From the NCBI RefSeq assembly GCF_042453785.1, contig NC_091664.1, forward strand, positions 29,312,501 to 29,376,500: 64,000 nucleotides of DNA, in the 5' to 3' direction. The position numbers and the translations under genes are program-made. This document shows positions 11,722 through 23,030 of the stretch, piece by piece. Within the stretch, counting starts at the first letter, position 1. Every line of letters begins with the position of its first letter. The notes under the pieces were generated by a model. It saw nothing but the letters and a program-made list of their open reading frames with translations, did no database searches and was not told where the DNA came from. The stretch comes from Malus domestica (lineage: Eukaryota > Streptophyta > Magnoliopsida > Rosales > Rosaceae).

Positions 11722-12075
11722 ATGCGTCCTCACTACCTTCTCGCATTGTTTGCTCTACTCGTTCCTCTTGTCAGCGCTGCGAAAGGCTCTTGGAAACCCG
11801 TAAACATCAGCGACCCGTCGGTGGTAGAACTCGGAAAGTGGAGTGTTTCTGAGTTCAACAAGGATGTCACACTCACAAAACAGTTGGTTTTTGAGAAATT
11901 GGTTTCGGGTGGCTCCGCCGTATTCAAAGCAGGCAAATTGTATGCGCTTCTTTTTGCGGCTAGGAATGAATCGTTGGCTGATTCCGGCGACAACTACTTG
12001 GCCGGTGCCTGGGTGCAATGGTCGGGAAAAAAGAGATTGATTGCCTTATACGAGCATAAAGGCCGTAAAAACTAA
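11722..12075 (+). CDS. Secreted phytocystatin-like cysteine protease inhibitor with atypical inhibitory loop
   Basis: A single exon encodes 117 aa; the ATG at 11722 is the first ATG in frame. Residues 1-19 (MRPHYLLALFALLVPLVSA) are a typical signal peptide. The mature part begins AAKGSWKPVNISDPSVVELGK and contains the plant cystatin alpha-helix signature in the form LGKWSVSEFNK (consensus L-A-R-F-A-V-x-E-H-N). Cystatins block papain-like proteases with an N-terminal Gly, a QxVxG hairpin and a Trp loop. Here the hairpin reads GGSAVFKAGKLY: the Gln is absent and one residue appears to be added, so QxVxG is not intact. The last segment has WVQW rather than the usual PW. A TATATATAG box lies near 11632, and an AATAAAG polyA-like signal near 12149. 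It is either a diverged inhibitor or one that has lost protease binding. Confidence 0.85.
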   Translation: MRPHYLLALFALLVPLVSAAKGSWKPVNISDPSVVELGKWSVSEFNKDVTLTKQLVFEKLVSGGSAVFKAGKLYALLFAARNESLADSGDNYLAGAWVQWSGKKRLIALYEHKGRKN

Positions 12076-12453
12076 TGTTTACTGATTTCATACTTGTTGA
12101 GTCTGTAAGTTTGTTGCTTTTCTTGTCTCATACGTTTGTCAAGACTCAAAATAAAGAAATCAATGAACAATATAATATGAATAAAGGGTTATCTGCTATT
12201 TTGCTTTTCTTTTATTTGGTTTATGGATTCTTCTCATGGAATAGTTGATAAAGACAATTATATTTCGGCTTTTTAGCTAAAATGGTCTTGAGATTGGCAT
12301 AACGTGTTAACTTGGTTCCTGATATTTGAAATTAATAAAAGTTGTTGATGAGTTTGTCCATCATCGATCATTTTGGTAATTTCGTGAAAAATTATATTAA
12401 ATAAAGACCAAAATAACAAAAATACCCTCAATTTAATAAACAAACGAATCATG

Positions 12454-12516
12454 TTTAGGGTTTAGGGTTTAGGGTTTAGGGGGTTTAGGGTTTAGAGTTT
12501 TTAGGGTTTAGGGTTT
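12454..12516 (+). repeat. Interstitial telomere-type repeat (TTTAGGG)n
   Basis: About nine copies of TTTAGGG, the plant telomere unit, stand in a row with a few imperfections. The site is between two gene-bearing segments, far from any chromosome end visible here. It could come from double-strand break repair with telomerase or from a captured telomere-like array. Confidence 0.85.
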
Positions 12517-13016
12517 CGGTTCGGATCAGGGTTCGAACCAAAAATATTCATGAATAAACAACGAGAAGGGCAAGACTTCAATATTCTATTCATCATTTTT
12601 ATCAATTTTCTCGGTAACCAAACAGATGAGAAGGTATTCATAAGGATGAAGCAAAGTACCTGAAACGCCGTGATTGGTTACTGGGAAACAGCAGGAAGAA
12701 CTGAGAAACTACTTTAAAAACACAGCATTCTTGATGCTTTCAACCATGGATATTCAATGCTCCTGCTCTGCAGGCTGCAGCAACTACGGTGTGTGAAGCT
12801 TCCAGGCAAGCTTTTCTAGTCTGTGGCTAAACCTAACACTTAATGGTTACCCACAATGCCGACTGCCGAGTATCCTACCCCACTTGGTTTGGATATTGAG
12901 GCATTTCAGCAAGGGAAAATAGTATTTGAGTACCTATATATAGTACTTGATACATTGTCAATGGATGTTTTCGATACTACATTCATCGTAATGTAGTCTT
13001 CAATCGGTATATGCAG

Positions 13017-13154
13017 TCACACAGATGGTTTCAACTGAATACGAAAATCAGATATCAAATCTGCAACTCTGTCGATGCTGCTTTGCATCCGTTTAAGTAC
13101 AACTCTAGTGGCTAGTTCAACCGACGCTTTTTTTGCTTCAAGATTCTTGAACAT
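13017..13154 (-). pseudogene. Coding-like fragment of an unrecognised gene (45 codons)
   Basis: On the minus strand an open frame starts at ATG 13154, and reads MFKNLEAKKASVELATRVV, then LKRMQSSIDRVADLISDFR, then IQLKPSV before the stop. The heptad-like spacing and composition look like real protein (an amphipathic helix), and an acceptor-like TTCAAG precedes AATCTT, so it may be a last exon or a leftover of a lost gene. I find no upstream exons within 13.2-13.9 kb and cannot name the family. 12520-13000 also contains higher-complexity sequence of unknown origin. Confidence 0.3.
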
Positions 13155-13506
13155 TAGAAGACAATGGGAGTAAGAATTACATTGAGTATGACTTATGAAG
13201 CCAGAGCGTCAAAAAGGAGAGGGAGAAGCACTTAAATTTGCAAAAGATAAAAATTTCTTATCTAATATGACGGTTTGTAGCTTTAGCGGCGAAGCTTGAA
13301 ATCAGTTCAGTGATGGTTCATATGATGAATGCTACTATTTAGGTTCGATTACAATGAAATTGAATTTAAGAGGAACCAGAATCAAATTCGTATGCTTTTT
13401 GTTTATTAAACTGTTTGGAATCAGAGTATGAATGTTTTCATCATCTGACAAATAATACATGTACTATTTTCATCTTGTATTTTACTAACTATGGTGTATC
13501 GATGCT

Positions 13507-13901
13507 CAGTGTTTGAAATTTCTTCGATACGGTCGATATTTTAAAAAATATCAAAAAAATAAAAGAAAAAAATACGGTCTATATCAAAGAAACTCTTAAA
13601 TATCCAATAAAGTCCACATATTTTATCGATATATTTTGACACATCAGTTAAATATAAAAAAAAACTCTTATTTCGTCTAAATCAGTGTTTGATACTCTCT
13701 ACAATTTCATTTTAAATTTTCATATTTTTTAGTAAATTTCCACCGAAAACAACCAATATCAATATCTGTCGATATTTCTGATATTTACATATCAATATTA
13801 TCAATATCCGTCAATATTTCTGACATTTACATATCAATATTATCGTTGATCTAACATTTACATATCAATATTTTTAACGATAACCGACATTTTAAACACT
13901 G
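13507..13901. mobile_element. AT-rich TIR element with internal 'TATCGATATTT' repeats
   Basis: The ends match as inverted repeats (CAGTGTTTGAAAT at the left, the inverse of ATTTTAAACACTG at the right). The interior is dominated by repeated ATATCAATATT / CGATATTT motifs. It is about 395 bp with no ORF. I could not see a convincing target duplication, so the boundaries are approximate. Confidence 0.5.
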
Positions 13902-14208
13902 AATATGAATATTAATTTTCAAGGCACTTAACAATAAAATGGATTCAACGCATGTTAATTTGCAGAAACAAAAAGCAAACATTACAATTATTGTCGGAAA
14001 CAAAACATTATTACATTACATTGAGCTCTCTGATTCAACCGATGTGTTTGTGACAAGAGACAACCCCAATCCGGTGATTAGAGCAAATAAAAGAACAGGC
14101 TATACAAAATACACAGTAGATCGAAACAAAATACACATAGATTATGGTACACTTCTACCTTTCACAAGCTATAACATATATCACATGCTCAGTGGGTTCG
14201 AGTAGAGA

Positions 14209-14347
14209 GATTTTTCATTATAACAGGAACACAAGTGGTACACCGCATGTTTTAACAGAAGTAGTGGGAAATTTTATTGTTTAAGTTATTAACTTTTTAG
14301 CACACATATCCCACCATTTATATAGTGACACATGGTGTACCACCCTC
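14209..14347 (-). mobile_element. MITE abutting the NHX stop codon
   Basis: The reverse complement matches the MITEs near 56366-56535 and 57515-57682: GTGGTACACCATGTGTCACTA, then ATATGTGTGCTAAAAAGTTAATAACTTAAA, given here as separate blocks, ending GAAAAATCTCTC. It starts within a few bases of the NHX stop codon (14348-14350), so the first part of the NHX 3' UTR is probably MITE sequence. Confidence 0.7.
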
Positions 14348-17300
14348 TCATTGCCACTGAACGTTGTTGTCCCGTTCAGTTGGTGACCCGGGAACAAAGG
14401 GAACAAAACCCCGGCCTCCAAACACTGGACGCATGAATGCGTTGTCAAACTTACGCCAATAGCGATGGACTGTGTGCGTTGGAGTTGTCAGAAGATCGCG
14501 TAAGCTGGCCGGCCGTCGAAAATCTTGGCCAACAAGATCATCTACAGAATCCTGCCCTAGAAGTGGAACAATGACTGATTTTGGAGAGGTTGGTTCTGAC
14601 GACAACATGCTGGTTGTTTGTTTTGGTGAATGAGGCAGCAAGAACCTTATAAGAGGTTTCGTCATCAATCCGAAAACCTGAACAAAGTCCAATGACACGT
14701 TGGAACCACCGCAAATATGATAAAAGATTAAGCATGATAGAACTACTAAACTTCTGCTAGACCACAAAAACCCAGTCAGCCAATTCTCCGAGAAACGAAT
14801 AAATCTTTAGCAGACTACGTGCACAATTATTCGTACGAAAACAGGATCAATGAGGAAATAAAAACGTGCACAAGTTCCATGATTAACCAAGGATGGTTTA
14901 AGACAATGCTAGAATACACAGAATCCAGAGTAGATGTCTTACCACTGTGCTGACAAGAACAACAGTTATCGTGCTAGTGATCATGATTGCATTTGCTCGC
15001 AACTGCGTGTGGCCTGACCTTGTAAACTGCATTCAATGAAAAACTGTATTAGATCCTTTCCTTCTCGTAGTATAGGAATCGGTGTATATGTTCCCATGGA
15101 ATGCCAATTTTTACTTTTCTCTATGACCAGCAGGTTGTAAGCAATATATAACTTGCCTGATTGTAAGCAAGTGCCATAGACACAGCACCTCTCATGAGAC
15201 CAGCCCACCATATTATAACCTGCAGGAAGAAAAAAAATTGTTGGTTTAATTTGATCGTTCACTGTATCTGAAGGAAAAGGAAAAGAAAAAAGTAGCGTCG
15301 CTGAAGGAACAGAGTGCTTACTTGCTGCCGGAGGCTAATTTTATCATGTTGGTTTTTCTTTGTTAAGTTCGACAAGAATGATAGGGGGAAAATGAAAGCT
15401 GCTCTTCCAAGCATAATAAGACCTAGCAGTATTGAACTCACTGCCACTGATGTTCCAGGACTGCGAATGCAAAGTCAAGCACCACATGTAAATCCACTGA
15501 AACTGGTATAAGTCGCCGTGTTATGAACATATATGTACAGTGTTCAAACATTATCTGTAACAAGGACATACCTGTCACTTACAAATCTCCACTTTTCAAT
15601 GTCCAAGGCATCCATACCAACATAAAGGAAGATAAATGTTTCGGCAAGAAATGACAAGGTTGCGAAAGCATGCCTGTAAAAACGTGTAGAAAAATTGAGA
15701 TCATTAGTTAAACGACCTATTAAACTGTGTCCTAAACAGGACCGTTACATTCAAATGGCTGGGAGGTAATATCCAAGAAGCCATACTTGGTCGTAACTCT
15801 TGAACTCTCCGTCACATTGTGCCAAGTGTAATGCGACATCACGATCCCACAAAAGAACACAGTGAGAATGCCACTCAAATAGAATAACTGCAACACACAT
15901 CAAATATGTCATTACTATAGTTTTTATACGACCAAAGCAATACAATCTAACTACACACTTGAAGCCGGTAAGAAGGGAAAGCAGAAGAGAAGCTTACTTC
16001 AGCCAGTATATATGACAAGTATGCCATGAGCATCATAAGAGCAACCTCACGATCCGTAGAGTGCCTGAACGATGTTACAAACCAGGTTGTGTCAGTAAAA
16101 ATATCTACTCTACTTGGTTGCTGAGTGCACAACGCATAACTTGAATATATAAATTAATAACCATATACCTTCCAAAATAAAGCTTTTTGATAATGTAAGC
16201 ACTAAGCAGCCCTGCCTACAAGAGACAGAAGTTATACTAAGGTACAAAAAGGAAGGGGGAACAATACAAAAATAGCACACTTGTATATATGGACACGCAG
16301 AAAAGAGAGAGGGACTTACAAACACTCCTAGCATAGTGCTTGCGAAAAACAAATATAAGAAGTTGCCCATAAAGTGCAAAGCAATACTGGAATCAATGTG
16401 GGTGAGATCAAAGCTCTGAATAGCATTGAAAAGGACCACAGATGTCGCATCGTTAACGACACCCTCCCCAAATACAAGACTGTAAAGTAAAGGTGTCTCA
16501 TCCTGATTGAGCACCTGAACAATTGGGTAACAAACTTAGTGTAGACCTATTCGTATTTTACTTGTTTGAAAACGCATGCAACATGGATATATGACACACC
16601 TGCAACGTGCAAACAGAATCCGTTGCAGCAAATATTGCACCGATTGCTACAAATAGGAAATTAAAATAGTTAGAACACAGATAGATCCAAAGACACAAAT
16701 GGAACAAAGAAAGTGATAATACCAAGGAAGTCCCCCAACTCCAGAGTTCCAATGTCCAACTTCTTAAAGAATTGTGTAGCACCTGAATCAAGCAAAGACA
16801 AAGTAAGTTAACTGTTAAAATTTGAGTATAGCTCATAAGTGATAACCTCACTATGCACATCGGGGAAACATCATATGTGGAGTTACGAGCATACCTAATG
16901 ATATGATAGTGCAGGATACTAATGTACCAATAGCACCAAACATTACAATGGTCATGAAGTTAACAAAGAACTGCTTCTTTTTCACCTGAAACCTGATACA
17001 CATAGCAAAGACCAAAACATGAATTCTAAGCTCGGAGAAGAAAAAGGCGATCAATTACCTACCACTATGAGATTAACCAACACAAAATTGGAAACTTCGA
17101 TACAAAAAGAGAATTGGTGTTCTGCTTGCAAGATGGAAATAGGCACCACTGATTTAAGTTTTCAAAGATAGAACGGGATCTTGAGACCTTCATAAACCAT
17201 AATATCTCAATACTCATGCTATCTTGCAGCGTAAGTTATTTTCAGTCTTGTAGTGCTATCATAAGCTACTACTACTCCATTTTTGTGACATATAAAACAA

Positions 17301-17912
17301 AAATCCTAGAAAAAACATCTCGAAGAAAACTATCATCTTTTGATAGAAAAGACGACACAATAAGTAATATGCAACCTATATTATTTTAGCAGAAAACATC
17401 AACCCATAAATAGAAGTAGAAAGAGCAAAACAACCATGAACTATACACCACTGTATAACCATACATGCCAGAAAATATACAAACAGAGAAAAATCTCACC
17501 CAGCATTGAAAATAATAGGCGGCAAGAGGTATATAAAGAAAAGATCTTCACTGAAAACCAAAAGATGCGAGCTTTTTCCTCTACTGATCAGAAGAATAAC
17601 TACCCCGGTGCAAACCCCCTACAAACGAACCACACAAAATCGATCACAATTTGTCAAAACACACCAATGGCATAATTCAAAATTTTTTTTCCTTATGTTC
17701 TGTTTCATTTAAGCAGTAACTAAGCAAACACTCACAATCAAAAGGGCGGTGATCGACTCATTCACCCATCGATTCTCCTCGAGAAGATGACCGATCACAA
17801 TACAAGCTAAAAGGAGCGCCACAAATAGGTTCATCGAAACCACGGAGGAGTGGTCCGAAGTGGATAGATTTTGTAACTTTGAGATCATCATGCTCAAATG
17901 TGCAACAGCCAT
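14348..17912 (-). CDS. NHX1: Vacuolar Na+(K+)/H+ antiporter, NHX class I
   Basis: Fourteen coding exons, 5' to 3' on the minus strand: 17912-17736, 17618-17500, 16992-16895, 16782-16723, 16646-16600, 16514-16320, 16215-16169, 16064-15998, 15887-15787, 15673-15572, 15460-15322, 15219-15157, 15026-14943, 14677-14348. They add to 1629 nt and 542 aa, against 538 for Arabidopsis NHX1. It exchanges cytosolic Na+ or K+ for vacuolar H+ at the tonoplast. The amiloride-binding motif LFFIYLLPPI, the NDATSVVLFNAIQSFDLTH segment with the conserved Asn-Asp pair, FQVKKKQFF, HSTDREVALMMLMAYLSY and the C-terminal FMRPVFGGRGFVPF / VPGSPTE are all present. The intron after exon 12 starts with GC (CAG|GCAAGT). 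The start could also be the second ATG pair, at MMISK. A long intron-containing leader extends to about 18.7 kb. The numbering NHX1 versus NHX2 is a guess. Confidence 0.95.
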
Positions 17913-18758
17913 TGTAGCCACCTCCTCGAATAAGTTACAAAGCCGAAATATATAACAAGCTAATTTAACAATCTTTCAACAGAAAACACAAAAGACTGAG
18001 ATTTCCTTTCAAGCTTCGAATTTGCAGAATCTTGGAATATGCGGAATCTATCTCTCCGAACTGCCCATCTCAATGACCTTCGATATCATAAACCTTATGA
18101 ACTCTGCATTAAAACAAAAAAGCACACAGCTTTTGGAATGCTAAAACTTACAAATGAATTGTTTGGTTGCTGAGAAATTTGAGAAAATGCAGGAAAGCAA
18201 CTACTTTGACAATGTTTTCGAATTCAAACGACACAAAGCAGCTGACTTTCCATCGGTTTCCTCCATTTTCTCGGCATCCAAACACAGAAAATAGAAAATT
18301 CAAAACACCCATCTGTCCAAAATTCCTGACAAAATGCTTACCAGGGAGGTTCGAAGAACATGCATAGTAGGAAAAATTCAAACTCCGCCTGGCGAATTGT
18401 GAAAAACGGTAAATACAGCTCGTGATTCCGGATCAAAGGGTCTAAAGTTCACGCAGAAAGAAAGAGTTCCAACAGAGGAAGCTGGAACTCAATTTCTGCT
18501 CCAAAATTCTCTGCAAAACCCCAAAACGCACCGTACTGCAGCTGCAAATGCGAGGTTTTCCAAGCTCAAAAAATGAAAAGAAGATTGATTTTGCTGAATT
18601 CAAACCAAAACAATCGAAATTTTCCGAGAAAATGGAGGAAAACGAAGGAAAGTGAGAAAATTTTGATAAATAATTGAGAGATATGGAGATTGGAAGCCTC
18701 TGGAAACAGCGAGAAAACGAGAGAGAAACTGTGGACTTATAATAGGAAGAAAAGTTTT

Positions 18759-18802
18759 AGAGAGAGAAAGAGAGGGAAGAGAGAGAGAGAGAGAGAGAGA
18801 GA
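18759..18802 (-). repeat. (GA)n tract in the NHX leader region
   Basis: A GA microsatellite (CT on the sense strand of NHX) lies roughly 850 bp upstream of the NHX start, in what should be the first leader exon or core promoter. Pyrimidine-rich leaders are typical of plant genes. Confidence 0.6.
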
Positions 18803-18899
18803 AGCGTGTGTGCTTTTAACACATGATCAACAGAGAGGAGAGAAAACGAAACAGGGAAGGAGGCGATATCTAATCCGATGAGGCCGGTGTAGCGGAATG

Positions 18900-21800
18900 T
18901 GGCGGGTAGTGTGGATCTGGACCGTTGGTTTTGTGATTTAAAATGAACGGGTGGCTGGGGGTGCTTCAGTGCTTAAATTGCCGTTGAGGAAGCTCACAGA
19001 CGCCGAAATTAGATAAAGACACCAAAAATCAGCCACTCGCGTCGCTGTTTGCCTTGTGAAAAAACTGTATTCTTGGAAAAATAAATATTTCAAAAGTAAA
19101 ATTTAGGACGAGTTTGGTATCTTATTTAAAAAAATTATTTTTTTAACATAATTTTTATGAATATTTTCTGAAAATAATTTTTTTAATACTTAAAATCTTA
19201 TTTGGTATGAGATTTAAAAATATTTTTAAATCTTAAAACTTATACTGGACAAAGATATTCAAACAAAGAGGATCATAGGAGAGGGAGAAAGATGAGAGAT
19301 GGGGAAAGAAAGCAAGAGAGGATCAGACGAGTGAGGAGGAAAGATAAAAAGTCTATATGATTTTTGTTCGAGCAATTACCGAAAGCGAAATGCTAAAATG
19401 AATCTCTCGAGAATTGAACTTTTTATTGACTCTCTGTCATCTCATTAAAATCTTAATATGAACTTTTTATTGACTCTTTATCATCTCATTAAAATCCTAC
19501 TATTGAGACAGAGTATTCTTAACATTTCACTTGTCGTAGCTCAAGCAAATTAATAATTAATAGAAAACGACATATTTGTGTAAACTTTAATGAAAAGGTC
19601 TTAAATCTCCTTGAATTTTGGATTTCATGATCATAAATTACTTGTGGCTTGACAAAAAATGAAAATCATAAATTACCTGTGAAGTCACGAAAGTCCTTTT
19701 TCATGAAAAGTGCGGGATGCATAATGGGCATAAAAAGTGCATCGGATCATGAACTCCTCTACGTTAGAATGAATTAAGATTACATATCAAGTTAGACGTA
19801 TATTTTTTTTTAACAAACGATATTCTTTATATTAAGAGATAGAGAGCGGGCTAAGTCACATAATCAATTAGTAATAATATAGTTCAAATTCGTTTTTAAC
19901 GAGAATAAAAAAAAACAATTAGACGTACATTTTAAGAAAAAAATCATGTTCAAAGAAAAATAACAAATTTAACTAAATATTTTAGGATAGGACACAAATT
20001 TAATTGCATTGTGGATCCATTACTAGATAAAAGATATTGAAGATTACCATGTTGTCCTACGCGTATTTTTTTTTATAGGATTTTAAAATATTTCTTAAAG
20101 TCCGGGGTAGACTCTATGATTTAGGATTTTGAAAGATCTGTCAAGGTTTAGAGTTCATAAATTTTGGTTTAGGGGTTTCTTTTATTTTTTTTTTATTTTT
20201 TTTAGTACATAGATATTTTTGCATTAAGATGAGGGAGAGTTTGGCAAGGCCACATAATGAGTAGTCTAATTTAGTATTAAATTCGTCATTTACGAGATTC
20301 GAATATAAGACCTTTCACTTTCAAGTGAAGATGAATATTACCAGACCGTAATACTGAATGGTTATGAGATGAGCTTTGTGTGTAGGGTGTAGATTGCCCA
20401 AAATCTATGATTTAAATCCTACGGCCTATGGGATTAACGTAATGAATTTTGTCATTTGAAAAATGTTACGTTGCGTGATAATCACAATTCATCAGAGAGC
20501 ATAATGACTTATATGACCTTTATACGTCAAAGTGCTTTTTACCAAAACATTCTCAAAGCATGCTCTAAAAACTTAATCGTGTGGACAAGTAAGAAATCAC
20601 TCAAGTAATCCGTTCGAATTGAGGGTAATTTGATTCATGCCACAAATCATTTTTCCAACTTTTCCTTATCACGTTTAGGACTCTTTGATTAATGCAGTTA
20701 TGTAAGTGTATTTGTATTTAGCAAGAGTCAATATCCATGTTTTATTGTACAAAATGGTTGCACAAAATTAGTAGCCATAAGCGCTTATCAAATAGACATT
20801 TAAAAGTGCTTTTAAAATGATTGAAAGTGATTTTGGTGAAAATATTTTTGAAACTAATCCTCAATTGAAATTCAATTGGATCATAAGAAAACACTTTAAG
20901 TACACATTGCAATAATTTTTTTTAAAAACACTTAAAAAGTGTTTGCGGAACTCAAAATTAATTTCATAAACAATGTTAGTTATTTTAAAAACATTTTCAA
21001 CCGAACCCGTGTTACTAGCCAGAAGGCCTTATGACTATTAATTTTGTTTGGGTATACATAAGGATTTGGAATTCGCAAAAATGATTGCACAAGAAAAGGA
21101 GTAGAGACAAGAGTAGTCGAACGAAATAAGCGATCATCCCAATCCAAATGTAGTAAAAGAAAAGTTTAGTGGATAATTATGTATTTGTATTAACCACGTG
21201 GTGCGGCTGCATTAGTCATATATCTAATCCTTTTTATGAATATCTTAGGGTTAGCCACTGAGAGAAGCACTTTCTTGATGACTAATCAATGTTATTTGCG
21301 TACGTAATCGTAGCCACATTTGTTAGAATAAATGTGTTATTCTTTGCATATGAATTTGGAATCGTTTTTTTTGCAGTGTATAACAGCACATCTGGCTAAG
21401 CTGGCTCTGGCCAAAGTTGGTCCCTGAATCCAACTTCTTCCAACAGTATTCTCTCCGGATTTTTATGGTAAGTATTCCGGTGATCCAAAAATTATGTCCG
21501 TTCATCTTATATCGTGCGGTTAGTTTTTATCATGTATCGTTTATATTTAATTTTAAATAAAAGTATTTAAAATGATTTATGATTGCACAATGTACGATAA
21601 ACGAATATGATTCACGAATCCTTAAAATTCTCACAAAGAGGATCCAAATTCCAACTTCTTAGACGTTGATGTGAATAATCAAGCAACTCTTTTTTTTTTC
21701 TTTTTCGGTATTTGGTTGTGTTTCTCTTTGCCTTTGCTTCTTATTATTTTCGACAACAGATTCTAATTGTGTTTTATTTGAGTTTTTCTTCTATGTACCA

Positions 21801-22200
21801 CCGTATAACATGGATCCAATTTTAAATTGTCCAATGCTTTTACTATGACCGAATAATAAAAGAAAGCCTTCCGTTATTACACCGAATGTCATACAATAGA
21901 GGATGACGGAACTTAATGAAAGGAATAGAGAAGAGAGACTTAAGTGAAAGTGAAGTGGTAGAGCCTATCGACATTTCCAACTACCGATTGATCAGAGGAG
22001 AAACATCGTAATTCAGACATCCAGTTGTTTTTTATTTGAATTATGCATGAAGGTTGTAGTTTTTTGCAAGATAAACAAAAGCACTCTTTCTTAAGAGTGC
22101 TACTAATAATTATCAACAATATTTTGAGGTTGGAGAGATTATTCAGTAGGCTGAAAATTCGACTCTCGGTACACCAAATGTCATAAGACAAGTGACTGAT
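18900..22200. other. Gene-free AT-rich stretch
   Basis: No coding frame with protein-like composition is seen on either strand. It contains poly-A/T runs and one repeat segment (20750-21010) with phrases such as AAAGTGCTTTTAAAATGATT and AACACTTAAAAAGTGTTT, related to 24140-24315 and probably an old MITE. Near 19380-19510 a short phrase (GAACTTTTTATTGACTCT) occurs twice. Confidence 0.5.
20750..21010. repeat. Old dispersed repeat (MITE-like), copy 1
   Basis: It shares with 24140-24315 the order GCTTTTAAAAATGNNTGAAA, TAATCCTNAAT, AATTGNATCATNANAAAACACTT and CAAGTAC. It has inverted AAGTGCTT/AAGCACTT-type motifs and no coding capacity. Family unknown. Confidence 0.4.
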
Positions 22201-22228
22201 TTTTTATTATTTATTCAAGTGTCTAACT

Positions 22229-22543
22229 GATGAATGAAGATACATGGCAGTACTACAATGAATGCTGCCATGTCAGCTTATATGGTTGGGAATGGTTGTA
22301 ATTAGTTAGAATATGTTGGTCAGAATCTGTTAGTGGATAAGGAGGGTTGCTTAGTCACTAAGAAGTAGTTAGCATATAAAAGCTTTACAAAGCTTTTATA
22401 TGCTAACTACTTCTTAGTGACTAAGCAACCCTCCTTATCCACTAACAGATTATAACTAATTACAACCAACCACAACCATTCCCAACCATATAAGCTGACA
22501 TGGTAGCAACCATTGTAGTACTGCCATGTGTCTTCATTCATCA
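22229..22543. repeat. Near-perfect palindrome made of two head-on LTR pieces
   Basis: Arms of about 156 bp (22229-22386 and 22389-22543) are inverted copies of each other around a 2-bp centre (GCTTT-AC-AAAGC). Both arms begin at the outer end with TGATGAATGAAG and contain GGATAAGGAGGGTTGC. They look like the start of the same Copia LTR placed in opposite orientations. A transcript would fold into a long hairpin. Confidence 0.85.
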
Positions 22544-23030
22544 TCCCCCCTCAATCTCGGTTGGGGAACCAAGACAAAGATTGCAACAATGTTTGAAAAA
22601 TACTGGACTATGTAACCCTTTGGTTAGAATATCAGCTTTTTGTTCCTCAGTTGGTACATATTGAACCAATAAATCCTTCTTCTAAACCTTTTCTTGAACA
22701 AAATGAAAGTATGTGTCGAGATGTTTGATTCTAGTGTGAAAGACAGGATTTGAACACAATGCCAGTGCTGACAAGTTATCACAGTGTATTAAAGGAGGTT
22801 CAGGTAAGAATTGATGTAAATCCCTCAACATATTTAAAATCCAAGTAATGTCTGTAGCGCAATAAGCAATGAATTTATACTCAGCTTCAGTTGAACTTCT
22901 TGAAACTGAAGCTTGCTTCTTAGATTGCCACAAGATTGGATTGTGCCCTAGACAGACAATAAATCCAGTGACTGATCTCCTAGTATTGGGATCAGCATCC
23001 CAATCTGAATATGAGAAAGCAATAAGTGAT
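22229..23030 (-). mobile_element. Ty1/Copia retrotransposon fossil (RNase H part, polypurine tract and LTR piece)
   Basis: On the minus strand, about 22682-23030 encodes the C-terminal RNase H region of a Copia polyprotein, recognisable by SRSSTEAEY, CDNLSALALCSNPVFHTR and the upstream DWDADPNTRRSVTGF. Further along is a purine-rich tract (about 22544-22556) and then LTR-like sequence beginning TGATGAATGAAG. The rest of the element is missing. It is a broken fossil, with the 5' bulk absent and the LTR rearranged; the still-recognisable protein suggests moderate age. Confidence 0.8.

Noticed and set aside
13939-14205. 88-codon plus-strand frame upstream of the MITE at the NHX 3' end
   Set aside because: No recognisable domain, lies antisense in the NHX 3' flank beside repeats; composition (Thr/Asn/Ile-rich) fits AT-rich chance.
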